From Anaerolineae bacterium (GTDB taxonomy: Bacteria; Chloroflexota; Anaerolineae; Promineifilales; Promineifilaceae), in NCBI GenBank assembly GCA_020848035.1, contig JADLAX010000069.1:1-64000 (forward strand): 64,000 nucleotides of DNA, given 5' to 3'. Under the pieces are notes generated by a model that saw only the letters and a program-made list of their open reading frames with translations, ran no database searches and had not been told where the DNA came from. Shown in pieces: positions 8,645 through 17,119 of this stretch (its first letter is position 1; each line of letters begins with the position of its first letter). Made by a program: the position numbers and the translations under genes.

Positions 8645-9113
8645 TAGCCTGCTACGGCGAGGTGTTTCTGGTTTATGTGCTGTGGCTGGTCTTTTCACTT
8701 TTTACCAGTGGCTCATCAGTGTAATTTGACAGCCCCAAGCCATCAAACAAATCGCCAACCACTACTACGGCGGCATCTTCACCAGCGGCAGTTGCATTGG
8801 GTGCTCTTTAACAATAGTTCCCCCTGCTCTGGGTAGGTCTTCATCGTAGGCTGTGGCCCGGCCCCCCTGCTCTGGGCAGGTCTTCATGGTGTGCTGTGGC
8901 ACGGCCTCTGGCCGCGCCACTTGCCTCGCTCGTGGTAGGCTTGTCATTTAGCACCTATCTGTTCTTTCTTCTGGCATTGCCCAAAAGAAAGAACCAAAGA
9001 AAAGGCCAGGCTCCCGCGCCCAGCCTTTTCTTGGTTTAAACTAGCGTTACCGGTTCGTGTTTCCGGTCAAATTCGGGGAAATGCATGTTCATTCAGTGCC
9101 AGTCGTCACATTT
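8645..9113. other. Non-coding debris with a 43-base direct repeat and two hairpins
   Basis: 469 bases without a convincing gene. A direct repeat of about 43 bases (starting at 8820 and 8863, unit beginning CCCCCTGCTCTGGG) is present in two slightly diverged copies. Two hairpins follow: TTCTTTCTT...AAGAAAGAA (8962-8993) and AAGAAAAGGC...GCCTTTTCTT (8997-9032). The second could end transcription on either strand. A short stretch near 8735-8815 can be read as a peptide fragment but is not recognisable. This looks like the decayed edge of the acquired island. Confidence 0.55.
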
Positions 9114-10985
9114 TTAATCGTCTTGCAGCACGTCCATCACGCTGGCCACCAGGTCGTAGCGGCCAAAGGCGGGCATGAGGTAGACACCCTGGGTAAACGG
9201 CCGTAACTCCCCCAAAATCTCCCGCGCAATCGCCACCCCTTCCTGTGGCGGATCGCTGGCTTCGGCCATGCGCTGGCGCATGCCTTCCGGGATGACAATG
9301 CCGGGGACCTCGTTGTGCAGGAATTCGGCATTACGGCCGTTGTACAGCGGCTTCACCCCCACAATCAGCGGCAGCATCTTCTCTTCGTAAGTGGTCTCGT
9401 ACAAATCAACAAACTGCTTTGCCGCCGCCGGATCAAATACCGGCTGGGTCAGGGCAAAATCGGCCCCGTTGCGGATTTTGCGCCGCAGCAGCGTCATCTC
9501 CCGCTCTGGGTCGGCGGGGGTCAGGTTGAGGGCACAGCCCACCATGAAGTTGGTCGGCTGGTCGATGGAGTTGCCCGCTTTGTCCAGGCCGCTGTTAAAC
9601 TGCTGCTTGATCAGGTGAATCAGACCGGTCGGCACGATGTCGTAGCCGTCCATCGCCTCGGGATAGTCGCCAATTTTGGTCGGATCGCCCATCGTCACAA
9701 ACAAATTGCGAATGCCCATGGCGTATGCCGCCAGCAAATCGCCCTGGATGCGCAGCAAATTGCGCCCCCGCGTGGGGAAATGCAGCACCGTCTCCAGCCC
9801 GACCGCTTTTTGCACCAGATGCGCCGCCGCCCAGGCGCTCATGCGCATGCGCGCCAGCGGGCTGTCGGCCAGGTTGAGCAGGTTGGCCCCGGCCTCCTTA
9901 AGCATGTACGCCCCCTCGATGAGCCGCTGCGTGGCAATGCCTTTGGGTGGGCTCATCTCTACGGTGACGACGTAACGGCCGTTTGCCAGATTTTGCGCCA
10001 GCTGCGTGGGCGGATCGAGAACGGCCGTAGTTTGCTCGGCCTGGGTCATCACCTGGATCACCGGCAGGGCAATCGGCGACGGAGTGGGATGGTCGAGTGC
10101 GTGGCGCATGGCGGCGATGTGGGCCTCGTTGGTGCCGCAGCAGCCGCCCACCAGCGACGCGCCCGCTTCCACCAGGGCGCTGGTGTACTGGCCAAAATAG
10201 TCCGGCGTGGCCGGGTAAAGCACGCGGCCGCGCTCGGTTTGCTCCGGCCAACCGGCGTTGGGCGCGGCGCTGAGCAGCTTCTCGGGGGCCATCTGGCGCA
10301 TCATCAGCAGCAGGCGCAGCACCTGGGCGGGGCCGCCGCTGCAGTTCACGCCAATGACGTCTACATCCAGCGCCGCCAGCCGCTGCGCTACGACGTTGGG
10401 TGTGTGGCCCAGCAGCGTGCGATCATCGCGGGTAAAGGTCATCTGGCTGACGATGGGCAAATCGGGGGCCAATTCACGGGCGACGGTGACGGCCGTTTCC
10501 ATCTCGTACAAATCCGACATCGTTTCAAAGACGAGCAGATCGACACCCCCTGGCGTGGCCGTCAGCAGCGCCTCGATTTGCTCGCGAAAAGCGTCGGCGG
10601 CGGCGGCCAGGGAGACGCGCCCCAGCGGGGCCAGGCGTACCCCCAGCGGCCCGACCGAGCCAGCCAGCCACACCTCACGAAAAGCGCTGCCAATGACGCG
10701 CCGGGCAATGTTGACGGCCGCCTGGTTAACTTCCTTCACCTGGGCCTGCAAGCCGTAGTCGGCCAGCTTAAAGCGGTTCGCGCCAAAGCTGTTGGTTTCA
10801 ATCACGTCGGCCCCGGCCTCAATGTAACCGCGATGAATGTCCGCCACCACGGCGGGACGGGTGAGGTTGATGCCGTCGAAGCTGGTGTCCATCGGCACAC
10901 CCCGGCTGTGCAGCAGGGTCCCCATCGCGCCATCAAGCAAAAACGGCCGCTCGCGCAGCCGGGAAACAAACGTTTTTCTGTCCAT
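9114..10985 (-). CDS. Bifunctional homocysteine S-methyltransferase / 5,10-methylenetetrahydrofolate reductase
   Basis: Two-domain one-carbon enzyme of about 623 aa. Residues 1-300 are a homocysteine/betaine S-methyltransferase: FLLDGAMGTLL at the front, and the three zinc-binding cysteines in GVNCSGGP (about 207) and the GGCCGTNEAHI motif (about 277-278). From about 325 the protein is a MetF-like flavin reductase (VTVEMSPPKG, LFVTMGDPTKIGDYP, FALTQPVFDP). This fused layout is known from the B. subtilis YitJ group. It can make 5-methyl-THF and transfer a methyl group to homocysteine to give methionine. I start at the ATG 10985 rather than the TTG one codon earlier. It stands alone on the minus strand behind a hairpin. 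Confidence 0.92.
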   Translation of the reverse strand: MDRKTFVSRLRERPFLLDGAMGTLLHSRGVPMDTSFDGINLTRPAVVADIHRGYIEAGADVIETNSFGANRFKLADYGLQAQVKEVNQAAVNIARRVIGSAFREVWLAGSVGPLGVRLAPLGRVSLAAAADAFREQIEALLTATPGGVDLLVFETMSDLYEMETAVTVARELAPDLPIVSQMTFTRDDRTLLGHTPNVVAQRLAALDVDVIGVNCSGGPAQVLRLLLMMRQMAPEKLLSAAPNAGWPEQTERGRVLYPATPDYFGQYTSALVEAGASLVGGCCGTNEAHIAAMRHALDHPTPSPIALPVIQVMTQAEQTTAVLDPPTQLAQNLANGRYVVTVEMSPPKGIATQRLIEGAYMLKEAGANLLNLADSPLARMRMSAWAAAHLVQKAVGLETVLHFPTRGRNLLRIQGDLLAAYAMGIRNLFVTMGDPTKIGDYPEAMDGYDIVPTGLIHLIKQQFNSGLDKAGNSIDQPTNFMVGCALNLTPADPEREMTLLRRKIRNGADFALTQPVFDPAAAKQFVDLYETTYEEKMLPLIVGVKPLYNGRNAEFLHNEVPGIVIPEGMRQRMAEASDPPQEGVAIAREILGELRPFTQGVYLMPAFGRYDLVASVMDVLQDD

Positions 10986-11004
10986 CAACTAACTCTGTGG
11001 GGGT

Positions 11005-11060
11005 GCGTGAAACGTGAAGCGTGAAACGTCATCTTCTCACGTTTCACGCTTCACGTTTCT
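11005..11060. repeat. Stuttering hairpin, CGTGAAACGTGA family
   Basis: Inverted repeat whose arms are made of repeated words (CGTGAAACGTGAAGCGTGAA on one side, complement on the other), filling the gap between the LCP gene and the methyltransferase-MTHFR gene. Related copies at 17054, 21645, 27697, 31806 and 34421. Confidence 0.7.
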
Positions 11061-11067
11061 CTGATTG

Positions 11068-12141
11068 TTAATTTTCACCGTTATAAAACAGCTCTTGAAT
11101 GAGAACGGCCGCTTTTTGGTTATCCAAAATTAGCACCGCCGCACCCGCTTCGGTGCGGTAACTGGATACGTAATCGTAGTCCAGCACCTCGTTGTAGATG
11201 TTTTCGGAGTCAATGCTGTTGGCAGCCGTGGCCAGGCGAATCATCTGCTCCAGGGTGAGGTCGGTCCGCACGCCGTTTTCCACCTGGCGATACAGCGTGC
11301 CCGCCTGGGCAACAAGGCCGGTGAAGCCCAGCGCCGCTGCCTTCTGCCGCACGGCCAGGACCACCTGCTGCTGCCGGGAGGCCCGGCCAAAATCATTGTC
11401 CTGATGGCGCGTGCGGGCATATTTCAGAGCCATCGCCCCATCAAAATGCTGCTGCCCAGCGGGGATGATAAGCGGATCAAAGCCATAATCCATGTCCGGG
11501 AAGGTCGGATCGTTAATCGCGGTTGGCACATAAACATCAATGCCGCCCAGGGCATTGATGCCGTTGATGACGGCGCTAAAATCGACCAGGATGTAGTGAT
11601 TGATCGGCACACCGAGGTTATACTCCACGGTCTGCATGGCGAGGGCGGCACCGCCCACCGGGTTGTTGCCCGCCGAGCCATAGACAAAGGCAGTGTTGAT
11701 GCGATCCCGGCCATGACCGGGAATGAGCACGTACAAATCGCGGGGGATAGACAGAATGGACGCCGATTCGGTCACCGGGTCCAGCGAGATGAGCATCATG
11801 GTATCGGTACGCGAGATAAAGGCTTCACCGGGACGGCGATCGATGCCCATGAGCAAAATGTTGACCCGGTCGGTGCCTTCCCACGGTTCGCTGGTGGGAA
11901 TGAGGGTGGGGGTGGCTTGCCCGGGCATCAGCGTGGGCACATCCGAGGGGCCGATCTGCTCCAGCGACAAATCAACGCCCGCTACGGCGGCTACCGATTG
12001 CTCCAGCGGGTTCAACGGCCGATTTAACATCACTTGAAATGTGAAATAAGCAAAGACAACAACCGCAATGCCGGAGAAGACGAAGGCGATAGAGAGCAAA
12101 TAGGTGAGCCAGCCAGGTAAAACAGGTTGTGAAGATCGCAA
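11068..12141 (-). CDS. LytR-CpsA-Psr (LCP) family protein
   Basis: Membrane-anchored LCP phosphotransferase, 357 aa. A single N-terminal membrane helix (about 12-35) precedes a linker and the LCP domain (about 90-290) with NILLMGIDRR, the arginine/aspartate pairs of SRTDTMMLISLDP, SIPRDLYV, and the late ARTRHQDNDFGRASRQQQ motif. LCP enzymes move lipid-linked glycopolymers onto peptidoglycan at the outer face. The start is TTG at 12141: no ATG lies near, and an AGGAG ribosome site is 6 bases upstream, which decides it. A TATAAT box is present about 54 bases upstream. Divergent from moaA. Confidence 0.9.
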   Translation of the reverse strand: MRSSQPVLPGWLTYLLSIAFVFSGIAVVVFAYFTFQVMLNRPLNPLEQSVAAVAGVDLSLEQIGPSDVPTLMPGQATPTLIPTSEPWEGTDRVNILLMGIDRRPGEAFISRTDTMMLISLDPVTESASILSIPRDLYVLIPGHGRDRINTAFVYGSAGNNPVGGAALAMQTVEYNLGVPINHYILVDFSAVINGINALGGIDVYVPTAINDPTFPDMDYGFDPLIIPAGQQHFDGAMALKYARTRHQDNDFGRASRQQQVVLAVRQKAAALGFTGLVAQAGTLYRQVENGVRTDLTLEQMIRLATAANSIDSENIYNEVLDYDYVSSYRTEAGAAVLILDNQKAAVLIQELFYNGEN

Positions 12142-12194
12142 AATAAACTCCTAATCAATACGAATAATTGCTATTAATTCGACAAACAGGGTGC

Positions 12195-12200
12195 ATTATA
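12195..12200 (-). promoter_or_regulatory. Possible -10 box (TATAAT) for the LCP gene
   Basis: Perfect TATAAT on the minus strand about 54 bases before the TTG start. No good -35 is visible at the usual distance. Confidence 0.3.
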
Positions 12201-12378
12201 CACGGAAACGGCCGCAGCGCGGGATACAAAGGTGATGATTTCCCTACGCTTTACCATTTCCTCACTACCCACTGCTAGTGGATGTTAATAAAACAGAAAA
12301 TGTTGATAAAAACCATTGACTTACGGCCGTTTTGCGGTAGATTTGCCCCAAACCTGATGGCAACAACCGGGAATTGTA

Positions 12379-13404
12379 ATGAACGACTTAACGCCTAAAA
12401 TTGTAGACAAATTCGGCCGTCCGATCCGTGACTTGCGCATTTCGGTCATCGACAAGTGCAACTTCCGCTGCCCCTACTGCATGCCTGCGGAAATTTTCGG
12501 GGCCGACTACAACTTCCTCACCAACGACCAACTGCTGAGCGACGACGAGATTGTACGCCTGGCCACCCTCTTTGCCCAACTGGGCGTCACCAAGTTCCGC
12601 CTGACGGGCGGCGAGCCGCTGATCCGGCCCGAGCTGCCTGCGCTGGTAGCTCGACTGGTGCAGGTGCCCGGCGTGGAAGACGTGGCTCTGACCACCAACG
12701 GCTACTACCTGGCCAAACACGCCCAGGCGCTGAAAGAAGCTGGCCTGCACCGGCTGACCATCAGTTTGGATTCGCTGGATAATGAGGTGTTTCAGGTGTT
12801 AAACGGCCGTCGCGCCACCGTTGAACGTGTGTTGGAAGGATTAGCCGCCGCAGAAGAAGCCGGGTTTAAAAAGATCAAAATCAACTGCGTCGTCAAAAAA
12901 GGGGTCAACGACCACACCCTGGTAGACCTGGCCCACCATTTCAAGGGCACCGGGCACATCGTGCGCTACATCGAGTACATGGACGTGGGTAACCTGAACG
13001 GCTGGAAGCTGGATGACGTGGTCACCGCCGACGAAATCCTAGAAAAAATCGACGCCGCAATGCCCATTCAGCCCGTGCCCCCCAACTATCCGGGCGAAGT
13101 GGCCAACCGCTACCGCTACCTGGACGGGGAAGGCGAGATTGGCATCATTGCCTCGGTCACCAAGCCGTTCTGCGGCGACTGCACCCGCGCTCGCCTCTCC
13201 AGCGCCGGGGAATATTACACCTGCCTCTTCGCCCACAACGGCACCGATTTGCGCGCCCCGCTGCGGGCCAACGCCAGCGACGAAGAGATGCTGGAACTCA
13301 TCGGCGGCGTCTGGCAGCGCCGCACCGATCGCTACTCCGAGCTGCGCACCTCCTTCACCCGCCTACCGCACAAAGGCGCAGAGATGTACCGCTTGGGTGG
13401 TTAG
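12379..13404 (+). CDS. moaA: GTP 3',8-cyclase MoaA (molybdenum cofactor)
   Basis: Radical-SAM enzyme that rearranges GTP in the first step of molybdenum cofactor synthesis. The N-terminal 4Fe-4S motif is DKCNFRCPYCMP (Cys about 27, 31, 34), followed by RLTGGEPLIRP (SAM binding) and LTISLDSLD. The second, C-terminal cluster motif is FCGDCTRARLSSAGEYYTC, and the protein ends in Gly-Gly as functional MoaA proteins do. Length 341 aa is standard. No other moa gene lies near, but a molybdopterin enzyme is encoded at 34610-35263. The stop overlaps the convergent VOC gene by 4 bases. Confidence 0.96.
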   Translation: MNDLTPKIVDKFGRPIRDLRISVIDKCNFRCPYCMPAEIFGADYNFLTNDQLLSDDEIVRLATLFAQLGVTKFRLTGGEPLIRPELPALVARLVQVPGVEDVALTTNGYYLAKHAQALKEAGLHRLTISLDSLDNEVFQVLNGRRATVERVLEGLAAAEEAGFKKIKINCVVKKGVNDHTLVDLAHHFKGTGHIVRYIEYMDVGNLNGWKLDDVVTADEILEKIDAAMPIQPVPPNYPGEVANRYRYLDGEGEIGIIASVTKPFCGDCTRARLSSAGEYYTCLFAHNGTDLRAPLRANASDEEMLELIGGVWQRRTDRYSELRTSFTRLPHKGAEMYRLGG

Positions 13405-13766
13405 ATTTTTGTGCCAAACATGATGCGGTGGCCGTCGAGGGTTTGCAGGGCAAATTCGCGCATGCCCCACGGCTCGCTGCGTGGCTTTTTGAGGATGCGG
13501 GCACCGTTGGCCGCCACCTGCGCATAATATGTGTCCACTTCATCCATCCGCACGTAAGCAAAATAGGAGTGGTCGCCCAACTCCCTAGCTGGCGTGGCGT
13601 CGGCGCAGTGCCCCGCCATGATTTCGCAGCTGTCTTTCTGGAAAATGCGCCAGCCGTCGTCGCCAATCTCCCGCACGGTGAAGCCCAACACATCGCGATA
13701 GTAAACGGCCGTTGCCATTAAATCATTCACCGCAATCACAAACATGGTACTGGTAATCTCGCTCAT
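13401..13766 (-). CDS. VOC-family (glyoxalase/bleomycin-resistance fold) protein
   Basis: 121-aa protein with the paired beta-alpha-beta-beta-beta units of the vicinal oxygen chelate fold: FVIAVNDLMATAVYYRDVLGF at the front and AYVRMDEVDTYYAQV in the second half, ending in FALQTLDGHRIMFG. Possible metal ligands are the His in GDHSYFAYV and the Glu in REFAL. Such proteins range from glyoxalases to dioxygenases and antibiotic-binding proteins; the substrate is not readable. A ribosome site AGGAG precedes the ATG. Convergent with moaA, 4-base overlap. Confidence 0.8.
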   Translation of the reverse strand: MSEITSTMFVIAVNDLMATAVYYRDVLGFTVREIGDDGWRIFQKDSCEIMAGHCADATPARELGDHSYFAYVRMDEVDTYYAQVAANGARILKKPRSEPWGMREFALQTLDGHRIMFGTKI

Positions 13767-13787
13767 CGTTCTCCTAATAAAAGCCTT

Positions 13788-13854
13788 AGCCGCAGATTAG
13801 CGCAGATTTCTTTGGCTATAGGAAAAAATCTGGCCAATCTGCGAAATCTGTGGA
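13788..13854. repeat. Inverted repeat, CAGATT/AATCTG word family
   Basis: Imperfect hairpin built of GCAGATT words and their complement, filling the gap between the glycosyltransferase stop and the VOC gene. Related word hairpins at 16216, 26981, 34538 and 40287. Confidence 0.6.
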
Positions 13855-14820
13855 TTATTCTTCTTCCGGGAAGCCCCACTTTTTATCTACCAGGTACAAC
13901 GGCCGTCCCTTCACCTCGTCATAAATCCGGCCCAAATATTCGCCAATGATGCCCAGGCTGATCAGCTGCACCCCGCCCAAAAACAGCACCGACACCAGGG
14001 TGGTCGCCTGGCCCAGCAAAGGATTGTGCGGCCCAAACAAACGCACCAGAATGACGGTGAGAATGGCCAGTCCGCTGATCACAGCGATGAGAAAACCAAG
14101 ATAGGTGGCCAGCTGCAAAGGCAGATAGGAGAAGCTGGTAATCGCGTCCAGGGCAAACGGCAGCATCTGGCGCACGCTGCCAAACTTGGACTCCCCGGCA
14201 AAGCGGCTGGCCCGCTCGTACTCCACGCCGGTTTGTTTGAAGCCCACCCAGGGAATCATGCCGCGCAAAAAGCGGTTGCGCTCCGGCATGCTGTTAATTG
14301 CCTGCACCACCCGCCGGTCCATCAAACGAAAGTCGCCCGTGTCCAGCGGAATATCAATCTTGGTGATGCGGCGAATCAGGCGGTAGAACACCTTGGCGGT
14401 GAACAATTTGAACCAGGTTTCGCCCACCCGGCTGGCCCGCACGCCGTACACTACCTCATACCCCTCACGCCATTTGGCAATCATCTTGGGGTACACTTCC
14501 GGCGGGTCCTGTAAATCGGCATCGGTGAGGATGACAGCATCGCCCTGGGCGTGGTTCAGCCCGGCGGTGACGGCCACCTGGAAGCCAAAATTGCGCGAAA
14601 AGCTGATGCCCTTCACGCGCGGATCTTTCCGGTGCAGTTCAGCAATAACCTCGGCCGAACGGTCCCGGCTGCCGTCGTTGACCAGAACCAGTTCCCACGG
14701 CTCGTTCAGCTGGTCCATCACCCCGCTGACGCGGCGGTGCAGTTCGGTCAGCACCGCTTCTTCGTTGTACACCGGGGCGACGATGGAGATGGTTGGTTTG
14801 GGTAAAATGGGTTCGTTCAT
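13855..14820 (-). CDS. Family 2 glycosyltransferase with two C-terminal membrane helices (GtrB/DPM1-like)
   Basis: 321-aa polyprenyl-phosphate glycosyltransferase-like protein. The GT-A domain shows SIVAPVYNEE, LVNDGSRDRS, FSRNFGFQVAVTAGLNHA and the metal-binding ILTDADLQDPPE; two membrane helices lie near 235-260 and 270-300, followed by GEYLGRIYDEVKGRP, a family signature. Relatives transfer glucose, mannose or aminoarabinose precursors from a nucleotide sugar to undecaprenyl phosphate on the cytosolic membrane face. The donor sugar is unknown. Same direction as the threonine synthase upstream, with a word-repeat hairpin between. Confidence 0.9.
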   Translation of the reverse strand: MNEPILPKPTISIVAPVYNEEAVLTELHRRVSGVMDQLNEPWELVLVNDGSRDRSAEVIAELHRKDPRVKGISFSRNFGFQVAVTAGLNHAQGDAVILTDADLQDPPEVYPKMIAKWREGYEVVYGVRASRVGETWFKLFTAKVFYRLIRRITKIDIPLDTGDFRLMDRRVVQAINSMPERNRFLRGMIPWVGFKQTGVEYERASRFAGESKFGSVRQMLPFALDAITSFSYLPLQLATYLGFLIAVISGLAILTVILVRLFGPHNPLLGQATTLVSVLFLGGVQLISLGIIGEYLGRIYDEVKGRPLYLVDKKWGFPEEE

Positions 14821-14832
14821 AGATTCTTTATG

Positions 14833-14907
14833 GGTGGCAAGTAGCAGGTTGCAGGTAGCAACTGCATGGGAAAGTCAACTTGCAACCTGCCACCTGCAAC
14901 TTGCAAC
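14833..14907. repeat. Inverted word repeat (GCAACTTGCAACCTGC family)
   Basis: Words of the type GGTTGCAGGT and their complements between thrC and the glycosyltransferase gene. The same words (CACCTGCAACCTGCAACTTG) recur at 38557-38582, just before sucB. Confidence 0.6.
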
Positions 14908-14918
14908 AGTTTGATAAA

Positions 14919-16172
14919 TTACTGGGTGAAAATGCGCTCAACGGCCGTAATCTCCGCCGGTATCGTCACAGCCTGGCCCACTGACTTCATGGCCGACTGC
15001 ACATCCTTCAACCCATTGCCGGTGAGGATAAGCGCCACGCAGGCCTCCGGGCCAATCAGCCCGGTTTGGGCGGCTTTCAAGAAACCGGCGTAGGTCGCGG
15101 CGGAGGCCGGTTCGGCAAATACGCCGCTGCCCTGGGCCAGGGCAGGAATGGCGGCCAGGATTTGGGCATCCGTCACCGTGATAAACGCGCCGTTGGTCTG
15201 GCGAACGGCCGTCATTGCCTTAATCCTGTCCCGTGGCAATCCCGCGCTGATGCTGTCCGCCACCGTGTTGGCCGCGATGGGCGGCTTGGTCAGCACGTCC
15301 TCATCGTTAGCCCAGGCATCGTGCAAATACGCCGAACCCTCCGCCTGCACGCCAATAATCTTGGGCATTTGCGGCAGATAGCCCGCTGCCACCAAATCGC
15401 GCACCCCTTTGTAAACCCCGCTGATGATGCAGCCATCCCCCACCGACACAAACAGGTGGGTGATGGGTGGCGCGTCGGCCGCTCTTTGCTGATTAAGTTG
15501 CGCCATCAGCTCAAAAGTAACGGTTTTCTTGCCTTCGGCCATGTACGGATTGTAGCCCGTGTTGCGGCAGTACCAGCCAAACTTTTCCGTCGCGGCCAGG
15601 CAAAGATCGAAGGCATCGTCGTAGGTGCCTTCCACCAGCAGCACCGTCGCGCCATACACCAGCAGCTGGGCAATTTTGGCCGCCGGGGCCGATTTAGGCA
15701 CAAAGATGACCGTCTTCTGGCCGACGCTGGCGGCTAATCCGGCCAGGGCGGCGGCGGCATTACCCGTGCTGGCCGTCGTCACAATCTCAGCGCCCAGCTC
15801 CTGCGCCTTCATGATGGCTATGGCGCTGGCCCGGTCTTTAAGGGAGGCGGTGGGATTACGGCCGTCATCCTTCAACCACAGTTCGGCCACACCGGCAGCC
15901 TGGGCCAGGCGCGGCGCTTCTTGCAGCGGCGTGCCGCCCACCACCAGCGGCGGCGCGGGCACCTCTTCCGCTACCGGCAAAAACGGCCGATAGGCAAACA
16001 TCCCGCCGCTGGCCGCAGGCAAACAATCGCCCATCTCGGCGCGGATGGCGTCATAATCGTATTCAACGTCCAGAATGCCCTCGCTGCCGTGGTCGGGGCA
16101 GACGTAGAGCACCTCGTCGGGTTGGTAAACCTTGCCGCAAATCACGCAGCGCAGTCCGGTAACGTGTTTCAT
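14919..16172 (-). CDS. thrC: Threonine synthase
   Basis: PLP enzyme that converts O-phosphohomoserine to threonine. After a short zinc-ribbon-like N-terminus (CVICGKVYQPDEVLYVCPDHG split over about residues 8-30) the fold-type II domain shows the PLP lysine in NPTASLKDRASAIA, TTASTGNAAAALAG, and the phosphate loop region near the C-terminus (ILTGNGLKD). I place the start at ATG 16172 (MKHVTGLRC, 417 aa): AAGGAA lies 8 bases upstream, while longer in-frame starts (to 16283) would translate straight through the 19-base inverted repeat at 16216-16274. A cysteate synthase or related paralogue is a less likely alternative. Confidence 0.9.
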   Translation of the reverse strand: MKHVTGLRCVICGKVYQPDEVLYVCPDHGSEGILDVEYDYDAIRAEMGDCLPAASGGMFAYRPFLPVAEEVPAPPLVVGGTPLQEAPRLAQAAGVAELWLKDDGRNPTASLKDRASAIAIMKAQELGAEIVTTASTGNAAAALAGLAASVGQKTVIFVPKSAPAAKIAQLLVYGATVLLVEGTYDDAFDLCLAATEKFGWYCRNTGYNPYMAEGKKTVTFELMAQLNQQRAADAPPITHLFVSVGDGCIISGVYKGVRDLVAAGYLPQMPKIIGVQAEGSAYLHDAWANDEDVLTKPPIAANTVADSISAGLPRDRIKAMTAVRQTNGAFITVTDAQILAAIPALAQGSGVFAEPASAATYAGFLKAAQTGLIGPEACVALILTGNGLKDVQSAMKSVGQAVTIPAEITAVERIFTQ

Positions 16173-16215
16173 TATAGTTTCCTTCATCATGAGCTGATTA
16201 TGCGTATGATTTTTT

Positions 16216-16274
16216 ATCAAAGATTTCGCAGATTGAGCAGATGAAAAATCTGATAAATCTGCGAAATCTTTGAT
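16216..16274. repeat. Perfect 19-base inverted repeat upstream of thrC
   Basis: Arm ATCAAAGATTTCGCAGATT and its exact complement around a 21-base loop, between the EEP gene and thrC (both minus strand), so at the 3' end side of no gene start; it lies in the thrC leader and just before the EEP stop. Belongs to the CAGATT-word family. Confidence 0.7.
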
Positions 16275-16284
16275 TAATACCAAC

Positions 16285-17046
16285 TCAAATTTCCAACGTC
16301 GCTAATAGCCCCACATGGTCCGACGGGTAAAGCGTGTTGTCGTCCGGGGCGGGCACATCGCAAAAGATTTGGGCCTGGGGCACCTGGCGAATGCCGGAGG
16401 AGACGAAGATGTAGTCCAGGCAACCTGCCCACTCGCCGGGCGGCACCAGCGCCGTGGGAAACGTGGCCACCGGCTCAAACTGGTGCCGCAGCTGGTACGC
16501 CGAGCGAAAGCGCTGCTTCATGATCTGAATGGCTGGCCCGTCGGGCGTCTCGTTGAAGTCACCGGCCACCACCTGGGCGGGAATGGGGCGGCTGTCGGCC
16601 AGCCAGCCGGTGAGCATCATGGCCTGCTCTTGCCGCGCCTGCTTGTCCTCGGCGATGTGGTGGAAGTGGGTGGCGACAAAGTCGAGCGGCTGGCGGTTGC
16701 TCAGCTCCACGTTAACCCGCAACGCCACCCGCCCGCCATAGCCCAGGTTGAGGCTGTCGGAGTACAAAATGGGCAGGTTGGTCAGCACACCAATGCCTTC
16801 CAGGTAGCCATAGATGGGATGCTGCTTACGAACCTGGATGAGACGATACGGCCGTTTCCCCTCCGGCAGCCGCGCATTAATCTGGTTGCGAATCCAGCGC
16901 CCCTGGGTAATGGGAAAGCTGATCTCTTGCAGGCTGATCAAATTGGGCGTCATGTCCAGCAGTTGAGCGATGAGCAAATGGCGGCGCTCTCGCCAGCGGT
17001 CGGCCCGGTTGCGTAAATTAATCGTAGCGACGGTTATTTGTGGCAT
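16285..17046 (-). CDS. Endonuclease/exonuclease/phosphatase (EEP) family protein
   Basis: 253-aa metal-dependent phosphodiesterase of the EEP (DNase I-like) fold. Motifs in order: ATINLRN, LISLQEIS (metal Glu), FVATHFHH (catalytic His), VVAGDFNE (Asp-x-Asn), CLDYIFVS and the closing SDHVGLLATL (Asp-His). Substrate could be DNA, a phosphoinositide-like lipid head group or another diester; no signal peptide, so probably cytosolic. It lies between thrC and a glycosidase gene on the same strand, with hairpins in both gaps, so co-transcription is doubtful. Confidence 0.88.
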   Translation of the reverse strand: MPQITVATINLRNRADRWRERRHLLIAQLLDMTPNLISLQEISFPITQGRWIRNQINARLPEGKRPYRLIQVRKQHPIYGYLEGIGVLTNLPILYSDSLNLGYGGRVALRVNVELSNRQPLDFVATHFHHIAEDKQARQEQAMMLTGWLADSRPIPAQVVAGDFNETPDGPAIQIMKQRFRSAYQLRHQFEPVATFPTALVPPGEWAGCLDYIFVSSGIRQVPQAQIFCDVPAPDDNTLYPSDHVGLLATLEI

Positions 17047-17053
17047 TTCTTAA

Positions 17054-17117
17054 CCGTGAAGCGTGAAACGGGAAACGTGAAGAGCCAATCCTCACGTTTC
17101 ACGTTTCAATCTTCACG
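17054..17117. repeat. Stuttering hairpin, CGTGAAACGTGA family
   Basis: CGTGAAGCGTGAAACGGGAA words on one side and CACGTTTCACGTTTC words on the other, filling the gap between the glycosidase stop and the EEP start. Confidence 0.65.
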
Positions 17118-17119
17118 CC

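Noticed and set aside
6497..9196. Absence of ACGGCCGT as proof of foreign origin for the island
   Set aside because: Gaps nearly as long occur in core genes (about 2.6 kb over acnA, 2.4 kb near guaB-lgt), so the gap alone is only supportive; base use and the severed RHS are the stronger evidence.
9315..11024. 569-codon open frame antisense to the methyltransferase-MTHFR gene
   Set aside because: Same reason: composition of a shadow frame, no motifs, while the minus strand encodes two intact enzyme domains.
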